Source: Planctomycetaceae bacterium | GTDB taxonomy: Bacteria > Planctomycetota > Planctomycetia > Planctomycetales > Planctomycetaceae | Length of the DNA: 64,000 nucleotides | Reading direction: 5' to 3' | NCBI GenBank assembly: GCA_021732785.1 | Contig: JAKFUG010000025.1 | Coordinates: 24,349-88,348 of the forward strand | In this document: positions 7,234 to 15,435 of the stretch, in pieces | How the letters are laid out: every line of letters starts with the position of its first letter | Numbering within the stretch: the first letter of the stretch is position 1 | The notes under the pieces: model-generated | Told to the model about the DNA's origin: nothing | What the model saw: the letters and a program-made list of their open reading frames with translations, nothing else | The model's database searches: none | Translations under genes and position numbers: made by a program

Positions 7234-9519
7234 TCACGTGGCGCGCAGCGTGCGCAGCAACCGTGTCACTTCAACGGCGGCGAGTTTCGGGGCGAGCGCC
7301 GTGTTCGCAATCCCCGCCACCACGCGCGTGAGATTGTGATCGACCTTGCCCGCATCACCCCACAAAGTCCCTTGCGGTGCCGTGAGGTAGACCGAGAACG
7401 TGCGGTGTCCGGTCCCGGGCCGTTCGCCGATGACATGCACCATCGCTCGTGGTCCGGCGAGATTCGCGAACAGCAATTCGCCGATGCGATAACCCGCCCG
7501 CACCCGCCCCGCCGTCACCACCAACGGGTCCGGTGCGACGTGAAACCGTTCCTCAACCAGATTCGCTCGCAGCGTCTGCAGGAACGGCGTCAACTGGTGC
7601 TGATCCATGATCGACAGCGCGTTCAAGCCGTCGGAGATGACGATCTGAACGTCGTACCGTCCGGCGTAATGATCGCGCAGAGACCTCACGGCTTGGGCGG
7701 CATCATCGCTCAGTTTCTCCCCCGATTCCGGTCGCAGGATGTACTCCCGCCGATCGAGGGATTGCGTCTTCAGCTTGATTGCCGTCGGCAGCGATTGCAG
7801 AAATGATTCGTCGAACTCGGCCCAGATGCTCTCCTTCGCGTCGTCATAAATCCGGTGGATATCAATCGCCAGTTGCGGGGCGAGGTCAGACGGCTTCGCC
7901 CCGTGTCCCTCGGCGAGAAAGACGCCGCGGCTGCGAATAGACGCCATTTCTTCGCGCCCCGTTTGCAGAATGGCTTCGTCGCTACGCGCGTCCTGTTTAC
8001 GTCGGCGGTATTGCCGATAGACCCACAACGGGTCGCCGAAATGCACGGTCGGTTGCCCATTCGCATCGATCACGCCGAGCTGCTGGAAGAACGCCCACAT
8101 GCGGTCATTCACCTTGCAGCCGAACTTTTCGCGCAGCCGCACATGGTCCTGAAAGCCGGTCGTCAGGTAACCGAGCATCGGGTCGATCTTCGTGGGCAGT
8201 GCCATCAGGTACGCCGGTTGGGCCGGCACGAGTTGCTCCAGACACCAGTCGAGATCATCGAGCGAAACGTCCATGTGCAACGTCGAACAGACATCGAGCC
8301 CGAGGCACAAGCCATGCAGCTTGCCCATCACAATGTCTTCGAGGCAACACCGCACCAGTTGTTCGCGCGTGCGGAAGACTTCGGGGCCAATGAACCCGGC
8401 GACGTCGTTGAGATGGACCCACGGTTTCCCCGGATATCCCGCTGCCGCACGGGCCTTTTCGACCACTTGCGACAACGCCCGGGCAAAGCCGTATTTGCGG
8501 GATTCGTGCAGCACCATATCGTAGCCGTGACCGTGGCCGTTGGTGAAATCGGCTCCCTGACCGGTCTCGAAATACAGCCCGTACGGACCACTCCGTTGAG
8601 AGGCGTATTGCCGCATCTTTTCGATGGTGATGTCGAACGTGCCGTTGGCCGTGTCGCTTCCGGCGATGCTCTGAAACCATAACGCGGTGCTGCCAGGATC
8701 GATCCGTTCCACCTCAGCCTGCACATCGATATGGGACAATACACAGTGCGGCAACGCATCGAAGACGCCGAAGGTTCCCAGTACATCGAGCAACGTCCGC
8801 TCGATTGCCGCGACGGACTTCGGATCGCTCGACACCGGGTTGTTGCCGAGCACGACATCGCCCACGGCATACGCAAAACCGTTGAAGACCTGCCAGCGAA
8901 TATCGTCGACGTTGTCTGTCGGTGAGTTGGGTTGAATGCGTGCCCCGAGGTACCCTTTCGCTCCCATCTGCGACCCCGGCAGCGGGTTGAAGACTTTCGC
9001 GCCCATCGCCGTCAACTCGGCGTTGGACATCAACTTCACCACGCCGCCGATCACATCGCTCGACAACCCCGGCATGATGGCCTGAATCGCGGGTTCGTCC
9101 TGCGTCAACAAGAACGCCTTCAGTTCTGCGAACGTCCAGCCCGCGAGCTTTTGGCGCACGGCGGGATCGAGGCTGGCCTGGATCATGCGGTCAAGGTCGT
9201 CAACGCGCGGCGGATGGGCATCCATGTCGCCGAGTTTGGTCTGGCTCAGCAACCGCCGGGCCAGGGCGCGTTCCTCATCATCCGCCGCGGCGACGCCGAC
9301 GATCTCGTCCCCTTCCTTGAATTCATTCGCGGCTCCGAGCAACCGCTTGAAGAGGGCGTCGTCGAACCGTCCCTGCATGCGGTTGATGTACGCCAGCAGA
9401 CTTTCCTCATGCTGAGTCGAGGCTTCAACGCCGAGACTATCGCTCCGGTGTCCGAGGGCGAGTGCCGCGGAACCGGTGGTGACGGCGGCCAGAAAATCGC
9501 GGCGATTCAGGGACGGCAT
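7234..9519 (-). CDS. eutBC: Ethanolamine ammonia-lyase, EutB-EutC fusion with Tat-like leader
   Basis: This adenosylcobalamin-dependent lyase converts ethanolamine to acetaldehyde and ammonia. Both subunits are in one 761-residue chain. EutB spans about 35-500 (GDEIVGVAAADDEERALARR, LYFETGQGADFTNG, GFIGPEVFRTREQLVR, MGKLHGLCLGLDVC). EutC spans about 575-761 (ISDGLNALSI, VRAGYRIGELLF, VIGERPGTGHRTFSVYLT, GKVDHNLTRVV). The separate E. coli subunits are 453 and 295 aa, so both are full length. The start is the ATG at 9519, 7 nt after GGAAGGA. The encoded N-terminus SLNRRDFLAAVTTGSAALAL has the R-R-x-F-L pattern of a Tat signal, which is odd for a B12 enzyme normally in the cytoplasm or a microcompartment. 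No shell-protein, EutA or acetaldehyde dehydrogenase gene is nearby. Confidence 0.93.
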   Translation of the reverse strand: MPSLNRRDFLAAVTTGSAALALGHRSDSLGVEASTQHEESLLAYINRMQGRFDDALFKRLLGAANEFKEGDEIVGVAAADDEERALARRLLSQTKLGDMDAHPPRVDDLDRMIQASLDPAVRQKLAGWTFAELKAFLLTQDEPAIQAIMPGLSSDVIGGVVKLMSNAELTAMGAKVFNPLPGSQMGAKGYLGARIQPNSPTDNVDDIRWQVFNGFAYAVGDVVLGNNPVSSDPKSVAAIERTLLDVLGTFGVFDALPHCVLSHIDVQAEVERIDPGSTALWFQSIAGSDTANGTFDITIEKMRQYASQRSGPYGLYFETGQGADFTNGHGHGYDMVLHESRKYGFARALSQVVEKARAAAGYPGKPWVHLNDVAGFIGPEVFRTREQLVRCCLEDIVMGKLHGLCLGLDVCSTLHMDVSLDDLDWCLEQLVPAQPAYLMALPTKIDPMLGYLTTGFQDHVRLREKFGCKVNDRMWAFFQQLGVIDANGQPTVHFGDPLWVYRQYRRRKQDARSDEAILQTGREEMASIRSRGVFLAEGHGAKPSDLAPQLAIDIHRIYDDAKESIWAEFDESFLQSLPTAIKLKTQSLDRREYILRPESGEKLSDDAAQAVRSLRDHYAGRYDVQIVISDGLNALSIMDQHQLTPFLQTLRANLVEERFHVAPDPLVVTAGRVRAGYRIGELLFANLAGPRAMVHVIGERPGTGHRTFSVYLTAPQGTLWGDAGKVDHNLTRVVAGIANTALAPKLAAVEVTRLLRTLRAT

Positions 9520-9661
9520 CGAGCGGTCCTTCCAATCCAAAACGCCGAGACACCACAGCGCCGGTGAATCAGCCGAGGAGAACGCTCAGAATACCAATCG
9601 GAGGTCGATCACCATACGGCAGAATGCGATGTGGAACGCAAGTGGTGTCTGGTGTAGACGT

Positions 9662-9795
9662 GGTCGCCTCTCCCTCGTCCGCGGGGGAGAAGGTGTCCGA
9701 AGGACGGATGAGGGGGTCGCGTGCTTCGTCACGCCTCCGGTTTCAACACGCCCCTCACCCTAACCCTCTCCCCCGCAGACGGGGGAGAGGGGACC
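9662..9795. repeat. 134-bp palindromic intergenic element
   Basis: The outer arms 9662-9679 and 9778-9795 pair with 2 mismatches in 18. The inner arms GCGGGGGAGA (9681-9690) and TCTCCCCCGC (9767-9776) pair perfectly. A third partial pair lies near 9708-9757. It sits alone in the 399-bp gap between eutBC and the divergent yhaO-like gene, whose remaining bases show no gene. The CCTCACCCTAACCCTCTCCC text resembles widespread bacterial intergenic palindromes. Confidence 0.75.
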
Positions 9796-9918
9796 GGAGA
9801 CGTTGCGGATTGTTCGACGGTGCCGTGCCGCCTGTGTTACCCTTTGCGATAACATGCGAGGTTCGATCTCCCCCGCGCAGACGATTCGTTTTCGATTTCC
9901 TTGTGAACCCGATTCCGC

Positions 9919-11187
9919 ATGGCCTTCACTTTTATTCACGCCGCCGATATCCACCTCGACAGTCCGCTGCATGGTTTGCAGCGTTACGACGGCGCGCCGG
10001 TCGATGCGATCCGGCAATCGACGCGCGAAGCGCTCAAACGTCTGGTGGATCTCGCGCTGTCGCGGCGCGTGAACTTCGTGGTGATCGCCGGTGATCTCTA
10101 CGATGGCGACTGGCGGGATTACAACACGGGCCTGTTTTTCGTCGCGCAAACGCAGCGGTTACAGGATGCAGGCATTCCGTTGTATCTGATCGCCGGGAAC
10201 CACGATGCCCAGAATGTGATGACTAAGTCGCTGACGTTACCCGCGAACACGACGCTGCTTTCTGCCCATCGGCCGCAATCGGTGTTGCTCGACGATCTCG
10301 GCGTCGCGATTCACGGACAGAGTTTTTCGACCCGCGCCGTTTTCGAGGATTTGTCCGTGGGTTATCCGTCCGGAGTGCGGGGCCTGTTCAACATCGGCGT
10401 CCTGCACACCTCGGCGACGGGCAGCGAGGGACACGAACCGTACGCGCCCTGCACGCTGGATGGCTTGCGATCGCGGCAATATCAGTATTGGGCGCTCGGG
10501 CACGTTCACCAGCGGATGGAGTTATGTCAGGACCCGTGGGTCACATTCTCGGGCAACATCCAGGGGCGTCACATCAGGGAAACCGGGCCGAAAGGCTGCT
10601 GGCTGGTGACCGTCGATGACCATCAGCGGGCCACTCTCGAATTCGAACCGCTCGACGTGCTGCGCTGGGAACGAGTCACGATTCCCGTGGAAGACATCGC
10701 CCACGAAGAGGACCTGTGGCCGGCGGTCGCGCAGCAATTGAGTCGGCTCGAAGCCGCGGCGGGGGGACTGCCTCTGGCGGTCCGTGTCGTGCTGACGGGA
10801 AAGACGGCGTTGCACGATCGGCTGCACGCGCGGCGTGATTTCGTCGTGAATCAGATTCGCAGCGTCGGTTTGCAGGCCGGCGGCGGTCGCATCTGGATCG
10901 AGAAGGTTTCGTTGCACACCCAGCCGCCGCGGCGGTCCACGGCGACACCCCTGCTGGACGACGGGCCGTGGGATGAGTTGACATCGGTCTTCTCCGAGTT
11001 GCGGGCGAACCCGGACGAATTTCAATCGATCAGTAAAGACATCATCGAATTGTGTCAGCGGTTACCGGACGTCAACCTGGCCACGCTCGGATTCGATGCC
11101 GCGAATCTCGATCAACGCTCCGGCTTGCTCGATGAAGTGGAAGCCTTGTTGTGGAACCGGTTATCGCCCGGGGAGGACGATGCGTGA
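9919..11187 (+). CDS. YhaO/SbcD-like metallophosphoesterase, DNA repair nuclease
   Basis: A calcineurin-type phosphoesterase of 422 aa, related to SbcD/Mre11 and closest in architecture to Bacillus YhaO. The metal-binding motifs are in order: HAADIHLDSPL (D-x-H, residues 8-18), VVIAGDLYDGDW (GD), LIAGNHDAQN (GNHD) and YWALGHVHQR (GHxH). The C-terminal 150 residues form the capping domain expected to contact the ATPase partner. The stop overlaps the GTG start of the next gene by 4 nt (GTGA at 11184-11187), so the two are translationally coupled. The pair presumably processes DNA ends or hairpins, a role of interest given the many long palindromes in this genome segment. No strong ribosome site is visible before the ATG. 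Confidence 0.9.
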   Translation: MAFTFIHAADIHLDSPLHGLQRYDGAPVDAIRQSTREALKRLVDLALSRRVNFVVIAGDLYDGDWRDYNTGLFFVAQTQRLQDAGIPLYLIAGNHDAQNVMTKSLTLPANTTLLSAHRPQSVLLDDLGVAIHGQSFSTRAVFEDLSVGYPSGVRGLFNIGVLHTSATGSEGHEPYAPCTLDGLRSRQYQYWALGHVHQRMELCQDPWVTFSGNIQGRHIRETGPKGCWLVTVDDHQRATLEFEPLDVLRWERVTIPVEDIAHEEDLWPAVAQQLSRLEAAAGGLPLAVRVVLTGKTALHDRLHARRDFVVNQIRSVGLQAGGGRIWIEKVSLHTQPPRRSTATPLLDDGPWDELTSVFSELRANPDEFQSISKDIIELCQRLPDVNLATLGFDAANLDQRSGLLDEVEALLWNRLSPGEDDA

Positions 11188-14100
11188 AGTTCGTCACCCT
11201 GCGATTGCAAGCCTTCGGACCGTTCAACAATGTCACGCTCGACCTGTCCCGGCCGGGAATGCACCTGATTTACGGACCGAATGAAGCGGGCAAGTCTTCG
11301 GCGCTGCGAGCCATTCGCCAAACGCTGTATGGCATGGACCGGGTCAGCCGCGATGCGTTTCTCCACCCCACCGCGGCATTGCGCCTGGGCGCATTGCTCG
11401 AACGGAATGACGGACGGCAACTGGAATTCATGCGTCGCAAGGCGGACAAAAATTCCTTGCGGCAGGCGGACGATCAGGGACCGTTCGCGGAAGACGCACT
11501 CGACGATTGGCTCGCGGGCATCGACGAAGAAAAATTCGAGTTGATGTTCGGGATCGATCATCCCCGCTTGCGAAAGGGTGGCGAAGAGATCGTCCGCGGG
11601 CAAGGCAAGCTCGCGGAAACGCTCTTTGCGGCGGCGGGCGGTGTTGCCAATCTGCAGAAAATTCAGACCGATCTCAGCAAGGGCTACGAGTCGCTATACA
11701 TTCCCAAAGGTCGCAATCAGGCCATCACGAAGAAACGGAGTGAACTGGAAACCGCTCGCAAAACGCTGCTGGAAATGCAGCTTCCCAGTGAAGAATGGCG
11801 GCGCTGTCGCGACGAATTGAGCGCGAAAGAACAACAACGAGAAACGCTGCTTTCGACTCTGATGGAACAGAAGCAGCAACAGGCCCGACTGACACGCTAT
11901 CGCACCGCCTTTCCCATCATCGCGCGCTGGAAACAGGCTCAGCAAAATCTCGCCAGCGAACCCGCGGTCCCGGTGTTGCCGGTCGATTGCCGCGCGCGTT
12001 ACGAAAAGCAGCAACAAGCACTGGAACTGCAGCGGCGACGGGTTCTCGATGCGCAAACCGCGCTCGATCAACTGGCCGTCGATTTAGAGGAAGCACCGGC
12101 GTCCGTCCACGTCCTCGGTGAAGACGAGGCCATCGAACAGCTTCGCGAACAGTTCGGCAGCCATCGCAAAGCGCTGCAGGATCGTCCAATTCTCATCTCA
12201 CGACTGGAATCCGCCCGCGCCGCCGTTCAGCAGCAACTGCACACTCTCGGTGACGCTGGCAGCGCTGCGGACGTCGCCGCGCTGCGACTCGCTCCCGATC
12301 GCAAAGTGCGGATTCAGGAACTCGGCGCGGAACAACAGGCGCAGCTTCAGCAGTATCAATCGGCACTGGCAAATCGCACGCAACTGGAACGACAACGGAC
12401 AGAACTCCAGGCCAAACAGGCAGAAAGCCCGCAGGTTTCCGATCCCGGAGTGTTACGCAAGATTGCGGAACGCGTTCGCGGTTACGGTGACATTGCTGCC
12501 CAGATCGATGAAATGACGGCAACGTTGACCGCCGCGCGCGACGCCCTTTCCGCGCGATTGCAGCGGCAAGCCTATTGGCAGGGAACGCTCGACGAATTCA
12601 CCACGCTCGCCGTTCCGGGTCCGGAAACGATCGACCGCTTTGAAGCCGAACTGAAAGAACTGGAAGCGGCGCGGAAAGCCGAGGCCCGTCATCAAAAGGA
12701 ACTCACGCAAAATCGGACCGCCGTTAATGAGCAATTGCAATCGCTCGAAGCACAAGGAACGATTCCGTCCGAAGCCGATTTATTCGCGGCCCGGCAACAG
12801 CGCGATGGGCTGTGGGAGAAAATCGACGCTGCCTGGGACGCGGGGAAAAAGCCGCCTCGGGGTGAACGCGAATCCTTTGTTACCAGCATGCAGGAAGCCG
12901 ATCAACAGGCCGACCGCTTGCGAACCGCAGCCGATCGTGTGGCTCAAAAGGCCGCACTCATCGCCGAACAAACGAGGGTTGTCGCGAAACACGCCGAATG
13001 TGCCGCACAGCTTGGCGACATCGATCAACGATTGGCAGAAACTCGTCACGATTGGATCGAAGCCTGGGCCAATCTCGCGTCACCGCCCGGTTCCCCGACG
13101 GTCATGCGCCGCTGGCATCAGGAACGGACGGCGATTCTCGAAGACGTTGCCGCACTTCAATCGCAGCACATCAAACGGGACGAACACCAGCAACTCGCCC
13201 TGCGGCTCAAGCAGGAACTTGACGCCGCAATGAACCACAGCGACGCGGCACCGACGTTGGCATTTTCTTTAACGCAGGCGGAAATCCAGCTCGAACAATT
13301 CGAGCGTCAACGCCAGCAATACGAACGGCTGACGACATCCCTTGTCGACACGGAGCGCGAACTCGCCGACGCCATCCATGCTGCCGAAGAAGCCGAACAC
13401 CGATTGGCGAATTGGCGCACGGCCTGGCAGGAGGCCGTCGCGCCGTTGAGACTTTCCGCGCAGTCCTCGTCGTCGGAAGCGTTTGCGGTCTTGCAGACGA
13501 TCGACGCGGTCTTGCAACGTCAGCATGATGTGGAGGAACTTGCCCGACGAATCCACGATATCGACCGCGATGCCGAACGATTCACGGCATCCGTGTGGGA
13601 AATCACACGGCGATTACATTTGGAAGAAAGTGACCGGGGCGTCGAAGACCAAATGGCGGTGCTGGTCAAGTTTCTCGTATCGGCCCGCAGCCAGCGCGAT
13701 CGCCGGGAGGCGTTGCAGGCGGAATGGGATCGACAGCGTCAACAGTTCGAGACCGCGCGTGCGGCTCAGTCGACAGCCGAAGCCGCGTTGGATGCGTTGT
13801 GCGAACTGGCCGGGGGAGTCGTACGCACGGCATTGGCGGAAACGATCGAACGTTCGGAACGTCGCCGCGCATGGCAGAATTCGATCACCGCCCTCGAAGA
13901 GCAACTCGTCCCGCTCGCTATTGGGATGCCGTTGAGTGAATTCGCGGCGATGGTCGACACCGTTGATGCCGATGCTCTGGGCGGGCAGTTGGACGCGCTT
14001 GCCACGCATCAGCAACAAACCGAAACCGAGTTATCGGAAATCGATCAAGCTATCGGCACAACTCGTGCGGCGCTACGGGCGATGCAACAGCGCGGCAATG

Positions 14101-14660
14101 CGGCGGAACAGAACGAAGTTTGCCAGTCGCTTGTTGCCGATCTGGAAGAATCGACGCGGCAATACGCCGTATTGCGGCTCGCCGCCGCGGTGTTGCAGCG
14201 GGGGATTGAGCGCTACCGCGATCGTCATCAGGGACCGTTGCTGGCCCGCGCGAGTGATCTTTTTTCCAGGCTCACCGCAGGGTCCTTCAGCGGCTTGCGT
14301 TCGGATGTGAACGACAAGGCGGAACCGATTCTCGTCGGCGTACGGGCCGATGGTCGCACCACGCTGGAAGTCTCCGGCATGAGCGACGGCGCGTGCGATC
14401 AGATGTACCTCGCCCTGCGATTAGCCGGACTGGAAGCATGGCTCGATCACCACGAACCCTTACCGTTCATTGTGGATGATGTGCTGCTGAACTTCGACGA
14501 TGTTCGTTCGACGGCGGCATTGCAGGTTCTGGGCGACTTCTCGCGCCGCACGCAGGTCCTCTTCTTCACCCATCACGACCGGCTGAAAGAACTCGCGGTC
14601 GACCATCTGCCGGCGGACTTGTTGACGGTGCATGCGTTGCCCGCGACAACCGCGAAGTGA
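11184..14660 (+). CDS. YhaN/SbcC-like SMC-family ATPase
   Basis: A 1,158-residue ATPase with the split ABC head of SbcC/Rad50 proteins. Walker A is LIYGPNEAGKSSALRAI near residue 33, and YGMDRVSRDAF follows as in YhaN. Residues ~180-1010 are long Gln/Glu/Arg-rich coiled coils (EQQRETLLSTLMEQKQQQAR). The C-terminal head has the ABC signature VSGMSDGACDQMYLALRLA, Walker B PFIVDDVLLNFDD and the switch FFTHHDRL. No zinc-hook CxxC is evident at the coiled-coil apex, which fits YhaN rather than Rad50. It acts with the upstream phosphoesterase. The GTG start at 11184 was chosen because it gives the VKFVTLRLQAFGPF beginning typical of the family; longer starts only add residues overlapping the upstream gene. 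Confidence 0.92.
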   Translation: MKFVTLRLQAFGPFNNVTLDLSRPGMHLIYGPNEAGKSSALRAIRQTLYGMDRVSRDAFLHPTAALRLGALLERNDGRQLEFMRRKADKNSLRQADDQGPFAEDALDDWLAGIDEEKFELMFGIDHPRLRKGGEEIVRGQGKLAETLFAAAGGVANLQKIQTDLSKGYESLYIPKGRNQAITKKRSELETARKTLLEMQLPSEEWRRCRDELSAKEQQRETLLSTLMEQKQQQARLTRYRTAFPIIARWKQAQQNLASEPAVPVLPVDCRARYEKQQQALELQRRRVLDAQTALDQLAVDLEEAPASVHVLGEDEAIEQLREQFGSHRKALQDRPILISRLESARAAVQQQLHTLGDAGSAADVAALRLAPDRKVRIQELGAEQQAQLQQYQSALANRTQLERQRTELQAKQAESPQVSDPGVLRKIAERVRGYGDIAAQIDEMTATLTAARDALSARLQRQAYWQGTLDEFTTLAVPGPETIDRFEAELKELEAARKAEARHQKELTQNRTAVNEQLQSLEAQGTIPSEADLFAARQQRDGLWEKIDAAWDAGKKPPRGERESFVTSMQEADQQADRLRTAADRVAQKAALIAEQTRVVAKHAECAAQLGDIDQRLAETRHDWIEAWANLASPPGSPTVMRRWHQERTAILEDVAALQSQHIKRDEHQQLALRLKQELDAAMNHSDAAPTLAFSLTQAEIQLEQFERQRQQYERLTTSLVDTERELADAIHAAEEAEHRLANWRTAWQEAVAPLRLSAQSSSSEAFAVLQTIDAVLQRQHDVEELARRIHDIDRDAERFTASVWEITRRLHLEESDRGVEDQMAVLVKFLVSARSQRDRREALQAEWDRQRQQFETARAAQSTAEAALDALCELAGGVVRTALAETIERSERRRAWQNSITALEEQLVPLAIGMPLSEFAAMVDTVDADALGGQLDALATHQQQTETELSEIDQAIGTTRAALRAMQQRGNAAEQNEVCQSLVADLEESTRQYAVLRLAAAVLQRGIERYRDRHQGPLLARASDLFSRLTAGSFSGLRSDVNDKAEPILVGVRADGRTTLEVSGMSDGACDQMYLALRLAGLEAWLDHHEPLPFIVDDVLLNFDDVRSTAALQVLGDFSRRTQVLFFTHHDRLKELAVDHLPADLLTVHALPATTAK

Positions 14661-14664
14661 GCCC

Positions 14665-15435
14665 TCATGCCGTCGCGGCGATGGCGGTCTGCCAGTTGGA
14701 CTGAAAATGATCGAGATTCAGACCGCCCAGAATTAAGCTGCCAACCGCGGGGTTTTGAAGCACAAAGCGGATCGCATCGGCCGGGGGCAGTCGTCCTGAC
14801 GCGAGCCCTTTTTTGACGAACACGCCCACGCTCTTCGCGGCCGCCGCAGCCATGACATCGGCATGCGACACATCATCGAGATGATATTCGACCATCAGCA
14901 CATCGGCCCATGCGAGGGCTTGCTGTGCCCCGGCAATCGTCTTGCCGGAAAGACCGATCGCACGAATTGCCCCGCGGGCTTTCCATTCGTGCAACACCGC
15001 GACGGCGGCGGTCTCGTTCAGAATTCGTTCGTCGTCACCGTTCGAGTGAATGAACACGAGATCGAGCACGTCGGTTTGCAGCCGTTGTAAACTCCGCTGC
15101 AAACTCGCTTCGAGACCATTCCGTGAAAAGTCGTAACTCGACTTTCCGTCCGCGAATGTCTCGCCGACTTTCGTCGAGAGCACGAATTCCTGGCGGCGCG
15201 TGCCCATCGCGCGGCCGATCCGTTCTTCACTGAGGCCGTACGCCGGGGCGGTATCGATTAGCGTGCAGCCGAGGTCGAGCACACCGCTCAGCAATCGCGC
15301 CACGGCGGCATCATCGGGTAAGTCGTACGGCTGGGGATATTTGATCCCCTGATTGCGGCCGATCTTGAACGCCCCGAAACCAAGCGGCGGGACCATGAGC
15401 CCGGTCAGTCCCAGCGGTCGCAACGACGACGACAT
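14665..15435 (-). CDS. Aldo/keto reductase
   Basis: A 256-residue NAD(P)H-dependent oxidoreductase of the aldo/keto reductase superfamily, with a TIM barrel. The catalytic tetrad is visible: IDTAPAYG (Asp and Tyr, about residues 61-67), LSTKVGETF (Lys) and LVFIHSNG (His). The C-terminal cofactor region is [18 protein letters not shown]. It is slightly short because it lacks some of the usual C-terminal loop. Its ATG shares one base with the stop of the upstream kinase gene (TAATG on the minus strand), so it is translationally coupled to the polysaccharide kinase. It could act on a sugar precursor, but that is inference. It converges with the yhaN-like gene, with only 4 bp between their stop codons. 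Confidence 0.9.
   Translation of the reverse strand: MSSSLRPLGLTGLMVPPLGFGAFKIGRNQGIKYPQPYDLPDDAAVARLLSGVLDLGCTLIDTAPAYGLSEERIGRAMGTRRQEFVLSTKVGETFADGKSSYDFSRNGLEASLQRSLQRLQTDVLDLVFIHSNGDDERILNETAAVAVLHEWKARGAIRAIGLSGKTIAGAQQALAWADVLMVEYHLDDVSHADVMAAAAAKSVGVFVKKGLASGRLPPADAIRFVLQNPAVGSLILGGLNLDHFQSNWQTAIAATA

Noticed and set aside
9520..9918. A cobalamin riboswitch for the B12-dependent eutBC gene
   Set aside because: I looked upstream of 9519 on the minus strand for a B12-box and conserved core and saw neither; only a dispersed palindrome is there.
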